From Cercospora beticola (Eukaryota; Ascomycota; Dothideomycetes; Mycosphaerellales; Mycosphaerellaceae), in the NCBI RefSeq assembly GCF_033473495.1, contig NC_088942.1, positions 1,612,001 through 1,676,000 of the forward strand: a stretch of DNA of 64,000 nt, written 5' to 3'. How positions within the stretch are numbered: the stretch's first letter is position 1; each line of letters begins with the position of its first letter. A program made the translations under genes and the position numbers. This document shows, piece by piece, positions 31,980 to 43,339 of the stretch. A model generated the notes under the pieces. The model ran no database searches. It worked only from the letters and a program-made list of their open reading frames with translations, and had not been told where the DNA came from.

Positions 31980-34900
31980 TCAATCTTTCTCCAGGTTCAT
32001 GCTCCGAACTTGGATCTCGCTATCTTCCAGTGCGGCGATCCAGAGGCATCGGCTGAGGGCTTCCGGTTCTGGATGGAAAGTGTATCTTGAACTAGCTTCG
32101 ATCAAGCGCAGGAGATTCTTCACAATCGCGGCTGCCGTTTGATATCTTTCAAAGTTGACAAGTGATTCTTTGCCCGGTGCTGGTGGATCGATGCGAGCCG
32201 ACTTGAGCGCGTTGAACATCAAGTCATGGGTGTACAGACCGATGAATGGAATGATACCGTTGCCCGGCATGGCTGTTTCCATCTCTGCGCGGAGGTGATG
32301 AAAGTTTCGCAGAGGGCGACAGAGCTGTTCGAGCTGCTCCAGCATGTGTTTCTCACGAAGAGCCACAAGAGACCAGGTCATGGTGAGACGGCTGATCTCG
32401 TTCGACAGGAGAGCGAGTGTAATTTGGTACAGCGACGCGTAATTCCGGAGGCGATGGCAATGACTTGCAATGTGGATATACTTCGTGATCGCCCTCGCTC
32501 GCTCGCTTGGAGCCTCAGTTAGCACGATCTCCGAGATGCACCATTTCACAACCAGGTTGAAGCGTGCAATGACGATGTCGATGCCATTGGACGTCTCCTT
32601 GTTGAGATAGTCGACCCAGTTGCGAATCTGAGGCGGACTTTGCTGCCAATTGAGACTGATCAGGTCTTTCCAGTCCACTTCGTCCAGTGCATCCTTCTCA
32701 ATGATTGTGAGTTGCTCAGCGATGACTTCAGACTCGTAGGCCAGCACGAAAGGGATATGATTCTCATGAGCTGTGGTAGAGTTGTCTTCCACCGAAGGGC
32801 TTGGAGTAGTGTGAGCACGGTTAAATGTGTCTCCTGGGCGTCGAGGGAAAGGTTGATTAGAGGCAAGCTCTTGGAGCTTTGGATTGCTGATCTTCTGCTT
32901 CAGTGTCTGACCAGGCCGCGCTGGCACAGCTCGAGGCAATAATTGTCTCCTGTCAGGGGACTCAAAGGTGGGCTCTGCAATTGTAGATGGCGGCGTAGCA
33001 GCTATGGTCTCTAATGGCCGCGAGGAAAAGTGTCGCCTGTTACTGGTCTCATCGAAGAAATGTCCGTGAACAACAGTGCCATTCTGATATTCGATGTCCG
33101 CAATTTCAGTTGAGATATCACTGATACTGCGGTTATCGTCAAGTAGGAACGACCTCTGATGTTCCCAAGGCCCGGGCCTGAAACTTGGGATCGCAGAAGA
33201 GGCTACCGAGGGAAGGCGAAATCCTGCGGAATTGGTGTTGATGCTGAGCGGTGACTGTACGTACGCGATAGAATCTGGTGTCGAAGCAGATGTATATGGA
33301 TCAGTGATTGGATATCGACTGAATCTGGCAGTCGTTGGCACTACTGAATTGGAGGGGCTGGACTCGGTCGTAGCAAGATGTCTGCCCGGCTCCTCACGTG
33401 GCTCTGCTTCGAACGCGAATGGAAATCCAGTATTGATTCCAGAGGCATGGAAGATGCTGGCGCCCTGTGTCTCAGTCACCGGCGTGCCCATGTTAGGGTG
33501 ACTGCTCTGAATAGATGGCGAGATTTTCATCGGAATATCACCATAGACGGGCTTCACGTCGCTGGCAGGTAGCTCTCTTAGTGCTGGAGGGCCTGGACGA
33601 GGTGACCTGGAGTCATCCCGCCCCGTTACTGAGGTAGGCTGTGTAGTCGCGGGTTGAGACTTTCTCGATTCGTCTGAAGCTTCAGAAGCGGATCCGGAGC
33701 CTGCAAATCCACTCATAGATGGGCTTGGGATCTTGCCTTCTAGTTTCAGCAGGGCATCTTCTATACCTCCAGCACCCTCAAACTCCAAGTCTGGAATTCC
33801 TTTCAGCTTTCTGGCCTCTGATTCGAACGAAGGTCTCAACACTGGCTGCGAGGAGTGCGTTGCCAGCAGGACTACCGAATTCTTCTTGAGCTCATCCAGA
33901 TCTGGAAGGGGAACGCCGCCGTCCTCGGTTGTTCGCTTCGAAGCTGTCAACGCGCGGGAGAAGGTAGTCGCCAGCGAGCCCTCGGATCGTGGTCGGGGCT
34001 GAACCATCTCCAGCGACCGAACATGGTTAACATCGCGCAGGTTACCACCAGGTACTCTTCGTAGCTGCTGTGGCAGTGCTTGCAGATCCAGTCCCGATGT
34101 CACGATGGATGACTTGCGGGCTTGACCAGAATCAGTGTACATAGCACTGTGACCTTGACGACTGCTATCTTCGGCGCTCCATCTGTCGGAAGAGCTAAGG
34201 AGATCATGCATACGAGCATCGGAAGAGCGCCAGTGGTACCCTGGTTCGACAGATGCTGTGCGAGGCGGCCCATGAGGAATGTGTGGCGTGCTCGATGACC
34301 TTCTCAAAGTCGCGCGATTGCGGAAAAGAGGTACCGGAACCATCTCCGGAGTCATGCTGTGAAGCGAAGGTAGAGCGCCCGACATCATGGGTAACTCTGG
34401 CGCACCAGTGGCATCCACGATGACTATTGATCTGCTTCCATTCGTGACATGTGTGTCTGGACGACTAAAGTCTCTGACCTGGAACGATTTGGCCTGGCCG
34501 CTCGATGGCTCACCACTCGACGGTTGAGTAGGTAGCGATTTGTCCTTGGTCGCGGTTTGTGGCCGAGATGTCTGTGAGGCTTTCACTTCTCCCGAGGGTA
34601 CTTCTGCAGAGGGCACTTCCTGAATGGGAGTCACATCAGTGCGTGCGAACTCGTCCCATGCACCTTGGTACGACTTTTCGATGGCAAGACCGAGCACATC
34701 CAACCGCGCCGCTCCCTGCAGTTGTTGCCAATCAGGCGAGCGCCGCTTGTCTGGCCTGTGCCTCTCAGTGCCATCTCGTGAGCCTTGTGAACCCTTAGAG
34801 CTCGCACTTCGGGCTGGTGATCTGCTGCTGCTTGTCTTACGAGTGCTGAGCGCACGTTTCACTTCCACAACAAACTTTCTGACCCCAAGATTGTGATTGT

Positions 34901-37124
34901 GTGCATCGCTGTCCAGATCATTGCCGGGGAATCGCCCTTCGTTTAGTTCTGGTCCAGGCGTGACCGGCACAGTAGTATCCACATTGGGAGGGGATGGCTG
35001 GAGCAAAAGCCCGCGCACTAGACCGCCTGTCACGGCAAACGAAGAAAGATCTTTCAGCTCAATCTTATCCGCCTTGGGCGAAGCAGCTAATGGCGTACGC
35101 TTGTCACGTAACGCATCTGAGAAGCTGCCGCTCCGTTTGTGCTGCCTCGGTCTCGATGCCTTTCTTGATTTAGGAGGAGCGCCTGCAATTCGCGGCTCCG
35201 GCTTTTCCCTAGCTCTTGCCGATGGACGAATGTACCTTAGGAATGGAACCGAACACGAAAGCACTTCGAGGCTCTCCGCGCTTTGGGGTGATGCAGGAAT
35301 GCTGGCTGTCCGATTTGTCGTTACAGTCGAACGTCGACCAGGCTCGTTGCCGTTCGTCAGCGCCATATGCCGGGGTGGCGGCTGGTCGGGCAGCTGGATG
35401 GTGGTCATCTCGAAGATCGAACCGCGATATGTAGTCGGGCGAATCGAGAGCGGGAGGCTGAGCGCGGAAGCCGCAGCTGGGGTCCCGTTTTGCAGGCGAA
35501 GGCCACCGGGATAGATGTCTGCGTCTGTAGACGTCTCTAGCGCGTCAGTTGATGACCAGTACAAGGCACACGTTCGTCGCCAGCACTTCTTCAACTCCGA
35601 GACGATGTTTATGTCACCGCCGCCCCGATCGGGACGCTGTCGAAGAACTGCGGTGAGCTCATTGACATAGTCACAGAAGTTTTGTCTGAACGGGGCATCG
35701 TCCAGGAAGTCATCGGCAAAGTAGTTTAGGATCCAATGACGCAGAGCTACAAAAGTCCTCACTCTCGCAATGCGGCCACCATCGTTGCCGCTGGTCAAGG
35801 CCCATCTCAATCTTGCGAACAAGTAGTCCAGCAGCTCTTCTGATTGCATGAAACAGCGAAAGGTCAAGAAAAAGTCCGCCAGAAGCTCATAGTCCAGGAA
35901 GTCGGGCGAGGTGATTTGAGCAATCAGACGTGCTGGGGTTGCCGCAACAATTTGTCCTGTTGTAGGATGATAATGAACAAACGCCGGATTGTCCAGATTT
36001 GATTCGATCTTGTCGAACGAGGAAGGCGTAATCAGGCCCACTGTCGAAGGCCTGTGGGAGCCGTAGGGATTCCCAGCGATGCTTCCTGAGTATGCATTGG
36101 AAGGATGGACATAGAGCTGGCCATTTGATTGAGTTGCGATCAAGCTGAGACCTCGTCCCGGCGGAATTGGGAAGATCTTCTCATACTCTGCTTGAGAAAG
36201 CACCGAGGACGGGATTGTTGACGTGGTGTAAATAGAGCTATGCAAGGTCGCTCTTCCCCCATTGCTGAATCGTGGCGTCCCGAGACGATAATGCGGTATG
36301 CGCACGCCCAGTTCGCCTCGGTCTGTATCCGCAGAACTTCGACGCCGCCGCCTCGGTCTTTCGTTCTTTTTCGTGGGAAGCTGAAACTCGTGCGCATCCA
36401 GCCTGGGCTCTCTTTCATTCACGGTCGAGCAAGAGGCAGACCGGGTCATTCGTCGCTCCTGTAAGCCTTGCAAGGTGATGGGCGGTATTGAGGATCGCGT
36501 TTCGAGGTGCGCAGTGGTTCGCGAACGTGAAAGACGAGGAGTCCGGATACCAGAGTAGACGGAGGAGTGGAGTGAGCCATGATCTGCGCGTAGCAGGGGC
36601 TGTTCGCCTTGGTCTGCATAGACGTAATATGAATCCCCGCTATCCGCCGTCGCCGGCGGTGTTGCTGGAGCATAGTTCGGATTGGCATGTGCTGCGCGAC
36701 TGGGCTTCAAGTACAGCACTCCACCAGCGCCCACGTTCACTACAGTGAAATGCTGGGAGTTCTCGTCGTCGTAGACGCTCGACTTGCCCAGCGTCGGCAC
36801 GGTGTCGCTGCGCTTGTGCGCGCCCTCGAAGAAGCCGTCTTCATTCCTCCGGATTCTTGCCGAGATAGGAGACTTGGGGGATTCGGCGCGTGGTGTGGTA
36901 GAGTCGCTCTGCGTCCTAATATGCTGTCGGAGTCGCACCGGTGGCCGGCCAAGCTGGGCGGTGTCCTTCTGGCGCTTTCTCGCGAGCGTGCCTCTGTCCA
37001 TGATATTGTGAAGCCATTGACTTTTGCGGTGCTCGAGACTCTCTCGAGTCCTTCTGTAGAGGCTCTCCAGCTTGGCTACGTCAGCGCGCCTCGCTCCCTC
37101 CACAGCGTCGAGATGGTCATGCAC
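31980..37124 (-). CDS. LTE1: Lte1-type Ras guanine-nucleotide exchange factor
   Basis: A single frame of 1714 residues with an N-terminal RasGEF_N module and a C-terminal CDC25-type RasGEF domain, the Lte1 arrangement; Lte1 controls mitotic exit and polarity upstream of small GTPases. The N module lies around residues 375-500 (NPAFVHYHPTTGQIVAAT, then SPDFLDYELLADFFLTFRCF and a RHWILNYF block). The GEF domain covers about 1455-1705: EVIAEQLTIIEKDALDEVDW, FNLVVKWCISEIV, YASLYQITLALLSNEISRL, IPFIGLYTHDL and NFERYQTAAAIVKNLLRL. Between them are about 950 residues of Ser/Pro/Arg-rich, probably disordered and phosphorylated sequence. Yeast Lte1 has 1435 residues. An intronless frame this long is unusual beside its neighbours. 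A 5' exon beyond 37124 cannot be excluded. Confidence 0.88.
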   Translation of the reverse strand: MHDHLDAVEGARRADVAKLESLYRRTRESLEHRKSQWLHNIMDRGTLARKRQKDTAQLGRPPVRLRQHIRTQSDSTTPRAESPKSPISARIRRNEDGFFEGAHKRSDTVPTLGKSSVYDDENSQHFTVVNVGAGGVLYLKPSRAAHANPNYAPATPPATADSGDSYYVYADQGEQPLLRADHGSLHSSVYSGIRTPRLSRSRTTAHLETRSSIPPITLQGLQERRMTRSASCSTVNEREPRLDAHEFQLPTKKNERPRRRRRSSADTDRGELGVRIPHYRLGTPRFSNGGRATLHSSIYTTSTIPSSVLSQAEYEKIFPIPPGRGLSLIATQSNGQLYVHPSNAYSGSIAGNPYGSHRPSTVGLITPSSFDKIESNLDNPAFVHYHPTTGQIVAATPARLIAQITSPDFLDYELLADFFLTFRCFMQSEELLDYLFARLRWALTSGNDGGRIARVRTFVALRHWILNYFADDFLDDAPFRQNFCDYVNELTAVLRQRPDRGGGDINIVSELKKCWRRTCALYWSSTDALETSTDADIYPGGLRLQNGTPAAASALSLPLSIRPTTYRGSIFEMTTIQLPDQPPPRHMALTNGNEPGRRSTVTTNRTASIPASPQSAESLEVLSCSVPFLRYIRPSARAREKPEPRIAGAPPKSRKASRPRQHKRSGSFSDALRDKRTPLAASPKADKIELKDLSSFAVTGGLVRGLLLQPSPPNVDTTVPVTPGPELNEGRFPGNDLDSDAHNHNLGVRKFVVEVKRALSTRKTSSSRSPARSASSKGSQGSRDGTERHRPDKRRSPDWQQLQGAARLDVLGLAIEKSYQGAWDEFARTDVTPIQEVPSAEVPSGEVKASQTSRPQTATKDKSLPTQPSSGEPSSGQAKSFQVRDFSRPDTHVTNGSRSIVIVDATGAPELPMMSGALPSLHSMTPEMVPVPLFRNRATLRRSSSTPHIPHGPPRTASVEPGYHWRSSDARMHDLLSSSDRWSAEDSSRQGHSAMYTDSGQARKSSIVTSGLDLQALPQQLRRVPGGNLRDVNHVRSLEMVQPRPRSEGSLATTFSRALTASKRTTEDGGVPLPDLDELKKNSVVLLATHSSQPVLRPSFESEARKLKGIPDLEFEGAGGIEDALLKLEGKIPSPSMSGFAGSGSASEASDESRKSQPATTQPTSVTGRDDSRSPRPGPPALRELPASDVKPVYGDIPMKISPSIQSSHPNMGTPVTETQGASIFHASGINTGFPFAFEAEPREEPGRHLATTESSPSNSVVPTTARFSRYPITDPYTSASTPDSIAYVQSPLSINTNSAGFRLPSVASSAIPSFRPGPWEHQRSFLLDDNRSISDISTEIADIEYQNGTVVHGHFFDETSNRRHFSSRPLETIAATPPSTIAEPTFESPDRRQLLPRAVPARPGQTLKQKISNPKLQELASNQPFPRRPGDTFNRAHTTPSPSVEDNSTTAHENHIPFVLAYESEVIAEQLTIIEKDALDEVDWKDLISLNWQQSPPQIRNWVDYLNKETSNGIDIVIARFNLVVKWCISEIVLTEAPSERARAITKYIHIASHCHRLRNYASLYQITLALLSNEISRLTMTWSLVALREKHMLEQLEQLCRPLRNFHHLRAEMETAMPGNGIIPFIGLYTHDLMFNALKSARIDPPAPGKESLVNFERYQTAAAIVKNLLRLIEASSRYTFHPEPEALSRCLWIAALEDSEIQVRSMNLEKD

Positions 37125-38916
37125 GGTCGAGTCAGTGGTTGTAGGTTTGATTGTCGGGCGTCATCATCATCAGTTTTGGCGGCGACGCGTCCAGCTCTCA
37201 TCACACCACGATGCTGTTCTGTGGGCACAGGTCATGTCACTGCCGTCAACGCGAATGAGCGACAGTGGGAGACGCGAATACACCGCACGAGGCATCTGGC
37301 AGCAGCGTCTGGAGGCATTTCCCGGGCACGGTGCGAGCACGAGTGTAGCTCGCCTAACTTAGCTCTCAGCCATTGTCACCTTGACGCAGGGATCACGGTG
37401 CTGCGACCATGACGGACCACTCTTCCGCCGACTCACGCGGCCAATCGTGTGCCCCTCCTCGCTCAGCCATTGACGTGATGCGCACGCACACTGCGCTCTG
37501 CTATCGCTGTGCTATGGCCGTCAACACACCCAAGCCTGCCATTCTGTCTGATACCGCGATCTGGTCCTCCAACGCCGGCGCGCACCTGCCCTGCACAGCT
37601 GATCTGCTCGGCGAGGCAGTCGTGATTTAGCAGAGGCAGCCACCACCAGATCTGGCAACAGCGTAGGAGGCAAGGGCGAGCTCTGACCTCGGTCACTGGA
37701 GCTGCTTTCAGTCCCGTTCAGGCTCCCGTGCATCTACCAGCAATAATTCGGCATCACTGCCTTGGGCGAGCAGATCTACATGTCGTGCGACACAGTCTTC
37801 ACCCTCAAGTCACAGCTGTGACAGCCTTAAGATACACTTGGGCACGCAAAAGGGTCCGCGATATTGAACTCAGTCTCATATGTCGTGCATATCGGCTGCG
37901 GTGCACTTGCCGAGCAAGATCAATCCCGGTGTGGCGCCACGTCTCTGGTTGTTCGCTGCCCAAGCATCCAGACTTCCACCTCGGTCACGCGTCCGTCTTT
38001 CTCGTTCCCACCATTAGGGCGCCGTCGAGTATCAGGCACGCAGAGTTGGGTCCAGCTCACCCGACTGAAGGCCTGACGCCCTTACATCGAAACATCACTG
38101 TCACGCGACACACTTTCGACAGGCTTTGGTCAAGCACCGCCAGCACATCTGATCAGTGGCACAATAACTTGTTTGCAGGATGCGGAAATAGACACAATGC
38201 CCGCCTGTTGCCGTACCGAGCCACGGAAGCTGTCAGGAATGTGAAGCCGCCACCTGTTTCTTGATCAAGCAATATCGCAGATGCGGTAGCGAGACCACCA
38301 CCGCGCCAGGAGCCACCGAATATAGCAAGTGCTCTCATGAGTGGTCGGGCGACGCGGATTTTGACAGCTGCCTCGCACGTATGATAATGCTGGACTCTTC
38401 TCAATCTTGGTTGCCCAAAGGGCCACAATTCCATTCTCGTCCTGCACGACTTTTGAAGAGCAGCATTCGGAACAGCGTCAGGAACCTTCTTTCACGACGA
38501 CAACGCAGAACGTTAGCGATGCTCAGCCCAACAGTTGGAGAACAGCTTCTGCGAAATGTAACCTCGAGCTAACCAAGAGCACGGCCGACTGTCACAATCA
38601 CAACTCTCACATACAGGTATTCACATCGAACTCGGTAACAGAGATCACGGCATGAGTATCTGTGGTTTCTCATACCACAAAAGATCTTCGATTATGCTTC
38701 TCAGCTCATGCTTCGAGCCACTGCGTAACAAATCTGCTTCAATATGTGAGTATCCCTTCTCCTAGTACAGTTGCTTTGATGCTCAAGAACACAGCGTTTG
38801 CCCAGCGATATGCAAAATCCAGGCCCCTTCCTTCCAAACATCCGCATGGCAACGCGATAGCCCGCCCACTCCCTCGCCTCTCTCCACGACAGTCGCGCAG
38901 TCCAGCGTTCGCCGTG
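37125..38916. other. Intergenic region
   Basis: Upstream of the Lte1 gene and downstream of the effector candidate (both minus strand). Several frames of 60-180 codons occur on both strands (for example 37728-38264 +), none with recognisable domains, signal peptides or splice-consistent extension. Confidence 0.45.
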
Positions 38917-39237
38917 CTAATTGTACCCGTAGGTTGGTAGGCGTGGTCCACACTTCCCAGCGTATGACACTCCGTTGGGCCATGGCGACCCGCAAGTTCC
39001 GCATTTGTATTGTGCGCATGAATCGATCAAGCTGCCCTCAATGCATGTTATATCATAGCATTTGCCCTCAAATAGTTGTCTTTTCTGTAGCGCGCGTCCG
39101 TGAGTCGTTGTACTTTGGGAAGGCTAACGATGGGATCGGAGAGGAGTACTTACGAAGATCTCGCTAGGAGGCAACGCAACGGCGAGCTGAAAGAGGCAGA
39201 GCATCGCCCAGAATATCGTCGCCATGGATGTCCGCAT
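38917..39237 (-). CDS. Small secreted cysteine-rich effector candidate
   Basis: Two exons, 39237..39154 (28 codons) and 39084..38917 (56 codons with TAG), around a 69-nt intron with a GTAAGT donor, CTCAC branch-like site and GCTACAG acceptor; the splice is phase 0 and gives 83 residues. Exon 1 is a signal peptide (hydrophobic core IFWAMLCLFQLAVAL, cleavage near AVA/LPP); Met5 is an alternative start. Exon 2 opens with KR, a Kex2-type site, so the first eight or so residues after signal cleavage would be a propeptide. The mature part has exactly six cysteines at 37, 42, 51, 56, 59 and 73, spaced C-x4-C-x8-C-x4-C-x2-C-x13-C, suggesting three disulfides. A TATAAG element lies about 175 bp upstream. 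The protein is probably apoplastic; no homologue is recognised and the function is unknown. Confidence 0.72.
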
Positions 39238-40213
39238 CTTCGTTTTGCTTTGCTGATTCTTGCAATATGCTCCGAGTTTGTCTGGCTTGCTGGCTTCCTT
39301 TTCTGGACGGGAGCAACTCAAAAGAAGAACAAAACAAGCTCGCTCACGGAACTGCTTTGTCCGAAAATGCGACTCCAACACGCGGCCGCGCACTCTCCAA
39401 CCATGGATGTCTTATATTCCAAGCAAGGTGGCACAGGTGGTGTCTGACGGCAGAGGAACGGCGGCGATCGATAGCGTGGCTGACAGAGCTGGGGTTGAGG
39501 CCAGTTCTATGCAGGACCGGCAAGCACAAATCTTGGTCGGCATTTAGCAATCCCTCTGAACGAGGATATACGGTCTTGCCGACTTACCGTTCCCAGCCTG
39601 TGTGGCTTATCTTTAGGTCCGGATGCGTTTCAGATGGCTTGAAGATTGGACACGTTCTGGAGCTTGAGCCTTAGGGTTGTTGCTTATATTGTCCGAGCAC
39701 TTCCTCTTGGTCTGGCTGCGGGATGATAATCACTAGCGAGGATGGTGTGCGGAACGATTACTGAACCTCCCTTTCGGAACTCGCGACGTTTGAAAGATGT
39801 AGGTCGATCAAGGTCGTGTTGTTGTTCGTGAACAAGATTTACCAGAAAAGAGGTCTGGAACGCACGGTGGCTTCGACTGTTCTGGGAATCGCGAACTCTG
39901 CCTTCATCGTCACCAGCATGATAGCCTTGCGAATGTTGTCCCGCTACCGACAAGCTTCAAGGCCTTAATCAAAACCCCGGCCACAACGCACGTTGTTCTT
40001 GCTAGGGCTGGCGAACTCTGACCAGGAAGGCCCTGGTTTCCTCCACGCGGCTGGAAATACATCAACTCAAACTTCACGCTGCACAACGGCATATCGCACA
40101 AATGTGTCGCCGACCAAATACTAACACGAGGAAGTTTTCGACTTCAGTAAACAAAAGCTGACAGACAACATACAAGTCCTGCGAAGCTGAGATTTCTTAA
40201 TCTCATCAATCAA
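39238..40213. other. Intergenic region, effector upstream sequence
   Basis: Upstream of the effector candidate and downstream of the lactonase-like gene, both minus strand. It contains a TATAAG element on the minus strand (39411-39416). A plus-strand frame of 148 codons (39228-39674) overlaps the effector start in antisense and is probably fortuitous. Confidence 0.45.
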
Positions 40214-40221
40214 TCAATCAA
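40206..40221. repeat. TCAA tetranucleotide tract over a stop codon
   Basis: Four TCAA units. On the minus strand the tract reads TTGA repeats and includes the TGA stop of the lactonase-like gene, so slippage here would change that protein's C-terminus. Confidence 0.7.
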
Positions 40222-41555
40222 CCTCCCCCTTCAAATTCTTCACCCTCTTAACACCACCCTTTCCATCCATCTTATACAACCCATCAACCATCGTCTCCCT
40301 CCCCACCTTCCCCTCCACCGGCAACTCATTAACAAAATGCCAATGCATTTTCTCCTTATACCCTTTCGTTTTCCAATCATTAATCGTGCCGCCCTCAGGA
40401 AAAAAAGGTAAAACATCCAAAGGTGCAGCATCATGAGCAATTATGACCAAAATATTTGGGTCTGCGTCGATTTCCCAGAGTTTTTGAATCGATTCCATTG
40501 CGGTTGCCGGGTCGTCGTACCAGCTTTGGGTTTTGTCGCTGGAGCATTTGTAGAAGGGGGTGGTGCGGGATTGCGTTGGGGAGGGGTGGCAGGCGGTGAA
40601 GGTGAGACAGGGGCAGGGGGTGGGGAGGCGGGCGTCGAGGACTGTGGTGGTGGGGAAGGGGTCGGGCATGGGGAGGTATTCGGTGGGGCGGATTACACCT
40701 GCAAGATTATTGTTCCGTCAGTCGGGTTGCGGAACAATGCAACACACAATGTGAGGAAGACGTGGACTTACCAGTAAAATGACAAACATCCCCACCCATG
40801 AAGATGGCAGTATCCTCCGTCGTCCTCACCAAAGCCGAAATATGTCCCGTCGTATGTCCCGGTACATTCAAAATATAAACCGATCCATCACCGAAATAAT
40901 CATGAGCTTGGTATTTCCCAATCATGAAATCATCGCTAAAAGGCGGTTCGATGACATTCCTATCTTTGAAATCTTCTTCATAGAAAACTGAAGTACTTTG
41001 TGGAAATCCGGGTAAGAACGCTGCTGTGAAACCTGGACCAACGATGAGATCTGTTGAAGGATCGAGACGAGAAATGTTGCCGGAGTGGTCGAAGTGCCAG
41101 TGGCTGAGGATTAGGGCTTTGAGAGAGGGGACGTGGATGCCTCCCTGGGTGAGGATGTCGGGGACTTCTTTTGTGACGCGGAGACCGGGGACGCGTTGGG
41201 CTACGACTTGGCTGACGGCTGGGACGACTATTGAAGAGCGAGAAGTGAAAATGTCAGTATGTGTGTCTCAGTATTAATGGCGTGAAATTGTATGCAAGGA
41301 CTTCTTTTGCTTACGATTCTCCCAGTCGGCTCTACAGCCCAGGTCAAAGAGGAGCTGGGCACCAGAAGGGTGGGTGATGAGAAAGGCATAAGTTGGTAAA
41401 TTCAGCCATTCGTGACCATCGATGTGAGGTTCAATCAACGTCGCGGGCGGAACGACCAAGTCGCACGTGCAATTGATGATCGACACTTCACATGATGTGG
41501 AGCCTTTCGGTAAACCGATCGGGGTCGCTTGTTTCGGCTTTGGGTCGCTGGACAT
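40214..41555 (-). CDS. Metallo-beta-lactamase-fold hydrolase, N-acyl-homoserine-lactonase-like
   Basis: Three exons (41555..41315, 41227..40772, 40698..40214) with introns of 87 nt (GTAAGC; TACTGAC branch; AATAG) and 73 nt (GTAAGT; ACTGAC branch; GCAG) make 393 residues. The dinuclear-zinc motif HxHxDH is present as SHWHFDHSGN (His123, His125, Asp127, His128). Further ligands are likely His in VPGHTTGHIS and Asp in MGGDVCHF. The N-terminal LPTYAFLITHPSGAQLLFDLG strand pair and the motif order match the AttM/AiiB-like lactonase branch, which opens acyl-homoserine lactones; fungal members may act on other lactones or esters. There is no signal peptide. Exons 2 and 3 each start C-rich and end G-rich on the coding strand. 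The substrate is not established. Confidence 0.85.
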
Positions 41556-42070
41556 AGTTGTGGTAGTATGTTATGGTATGACTTCGTTGGAGTACCTTGA
41601 TGGTGTAACAGAGATCCATGCTGCCTTCGCAACAGTTTTCATTGCCTCTTCATCCATTCGAACGAGACCCCTCACCCCCTCTATTTGCTGATCAGACCCT
41701 CTCACCCCGCAGCAATGCTGTGGTATGCGGTCGCAGGAGCTAGCTCTGTCGGATAAGATACTCCGATGTATCTTGAAGGGACCGTATGCGAGATCGAACC
41801 GATTCATGGTACGTGATACATGCAATGACTTGGCACGGTCTGTCTTGGGAGGTGAGGATGGAGGTCAGCTATCACCGCTGCATTCCCGACGCATAGGCGA
41901 ACATTGGAGCTCCAATGTGCCACAACGCTCCCATCGACAACCAAATGCAGATCTTAGTATCTCGGTAAATGGGGAAATCATTCGCTGATGCATCGATTCC
42001 AATGTGCTGTCATTTGTCGCTGAGAAGAGTGCACTGCCACCGTCTTTCGTGCAGAAACCAACTCGCGAAA
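41556..42070. other. Intergenic spacer
   Basis: Promoter side of the lactonase-like gene and 3' side of the alpha/beta hydrolase gene. Short frames only; nothing recognisable. Confidence 0.55.
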
Positions 42071-43339
42071 TCAATATCCACTCCTCGCCAGGAAGTCATG
42101 CGCGGCCCTGATACTTCCAGGTGTACTATAGTGGAGCGTCGTAGCATGGCTCGTGTTGGGCGCGAGGTCGTATTCGAAGTTGGCGTTTGGAAAGAAGGAC
42201 TTGCTTCTCGCGGGTACACTGTTGTCACCTTCACCACAGGTCTGAGGTCCGAGCGCGCGTGACCCAGTTGGTCCGCAGAAGAATGCATCTTCTTGTCCGG
42301 TGAGAGCGAGGACATCGCCTCGGAACGCATCTGCTCGCTGTAGTCCAGAGAAAGCTGACACTATCTGGCCCAAGGTGATTGTGTCCTGATGTTCAAAGTC
42401 CCATTGCTCGAGCGCTGAGCTGAATGTGCCATCTTCTGCATAGTAGGCGTCGCGCTTCCCTTGACGAGATCCGAAGGCCAGATATCCTGGAGGGAAAGAA
42501 CCAAACTTTGCAGGATTCTGGAGTTGTGCTGGTGTGACCAGAGTTAAGAGAAGACCCAAGCCGGCTTGGACAAGATTATAACTCCATCCCGTCAGTATCA
42601 AGGCGTCGAGGTCTGCGGGGAATTTCGTTGCAATGGCATTGCCAATAACCGAAGCCAGAGAATGACCAACAAAGATGACTTTGGAGGCTTTTGGTGCGAA
42701 GCTCAGCTCTCCTGCGCGGAGCTGCTGTACGATGCGATGGACTATTGCAGTTTGCAGTGGCTGTTGCACCTCAGTCAACGGGTTGGCTTTCTGTGAGTCT
42801 CCAGCACCAAGATTGTCGATTGCGAGGACCGGGTAGCCAAGGCTGGTGGCGTATCTGCTCCAGGTCAGCTTCGATAATATACGCCGTAGGCAGACCATCA
42901 TACTCGACCCAATCATATTCAGCAGTGCCGTCGGGGTTTCCAGGTAGGCCGAACCAGTAGCTCTGTGTTACGTTAGCGGTTGCGCCTCGTGGATGCTACA
43001 GAGACTGACGGAATTGTACGGAACTCCATGAAGCAGTAGCTGAACTTCGGTTGCACGCTCTGCTGGAGCCTGTGGGTTCTGTTGTGGTTGACAGAACTTT
43101 GCAGCAATATCGTATGTGCCAGAAACGGGAATGAATCCAGTCAGTTGGCCGAGCAAGCCCGCACCTGATCCAAGAATGGAGAGCACGCCTGAGGGCGAGT
43201 TGAGATCAGTGGTGGGCGCGAATATGACGCGATTGCTCGCTCTTGCAGTCACTTTGATTGTGTGAGAAGTGCAGGTCGCTCCGGCTGCCAACGACGGAGC
43301 CGTGGCCAATCCACCAAGAACCAAGCTGGATGCGCGCAT
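42071..43339 (-). CDS. Secreted alpha/beta-hydrolase-fold protein
   Basis: Three exons (43339..43010, 42962..42904, 42854..42071) with 47-nt (GTCAGT donor, GCTAAC branch, ACACAG) and 49-nt (GTATGA donor, GCTGAC branch, GCAG) introns yield 390 residues. The tiny middle exon restores the family block SYWFGLPG ... WVEYATSLGYPVLAIDNLG, so the model is well supported. The N-terminus is a signal peptide ending near SLAAG. The protein has the oxyanion HG strand (LLLHGVPYN), the nucleophile elbow VGHSLAS, a likely catalytic Asp in LTGQEDAFF and the His in SHATTLHY near the end. It belongs to a large group of secreted fungal hydrolases that may act on esters or lactones; the substrate is unknown. It is tandem with the lactonase-like gene, but no joint pathway is evident. 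Confidence 0.84.

Noticed and set aside
34897..35514. 205-codon frame antisense to LTE1
   Set aside because: It is a mirror of the Ser/Arg-rich LTE1 coding strand, with no independent start context or domain.
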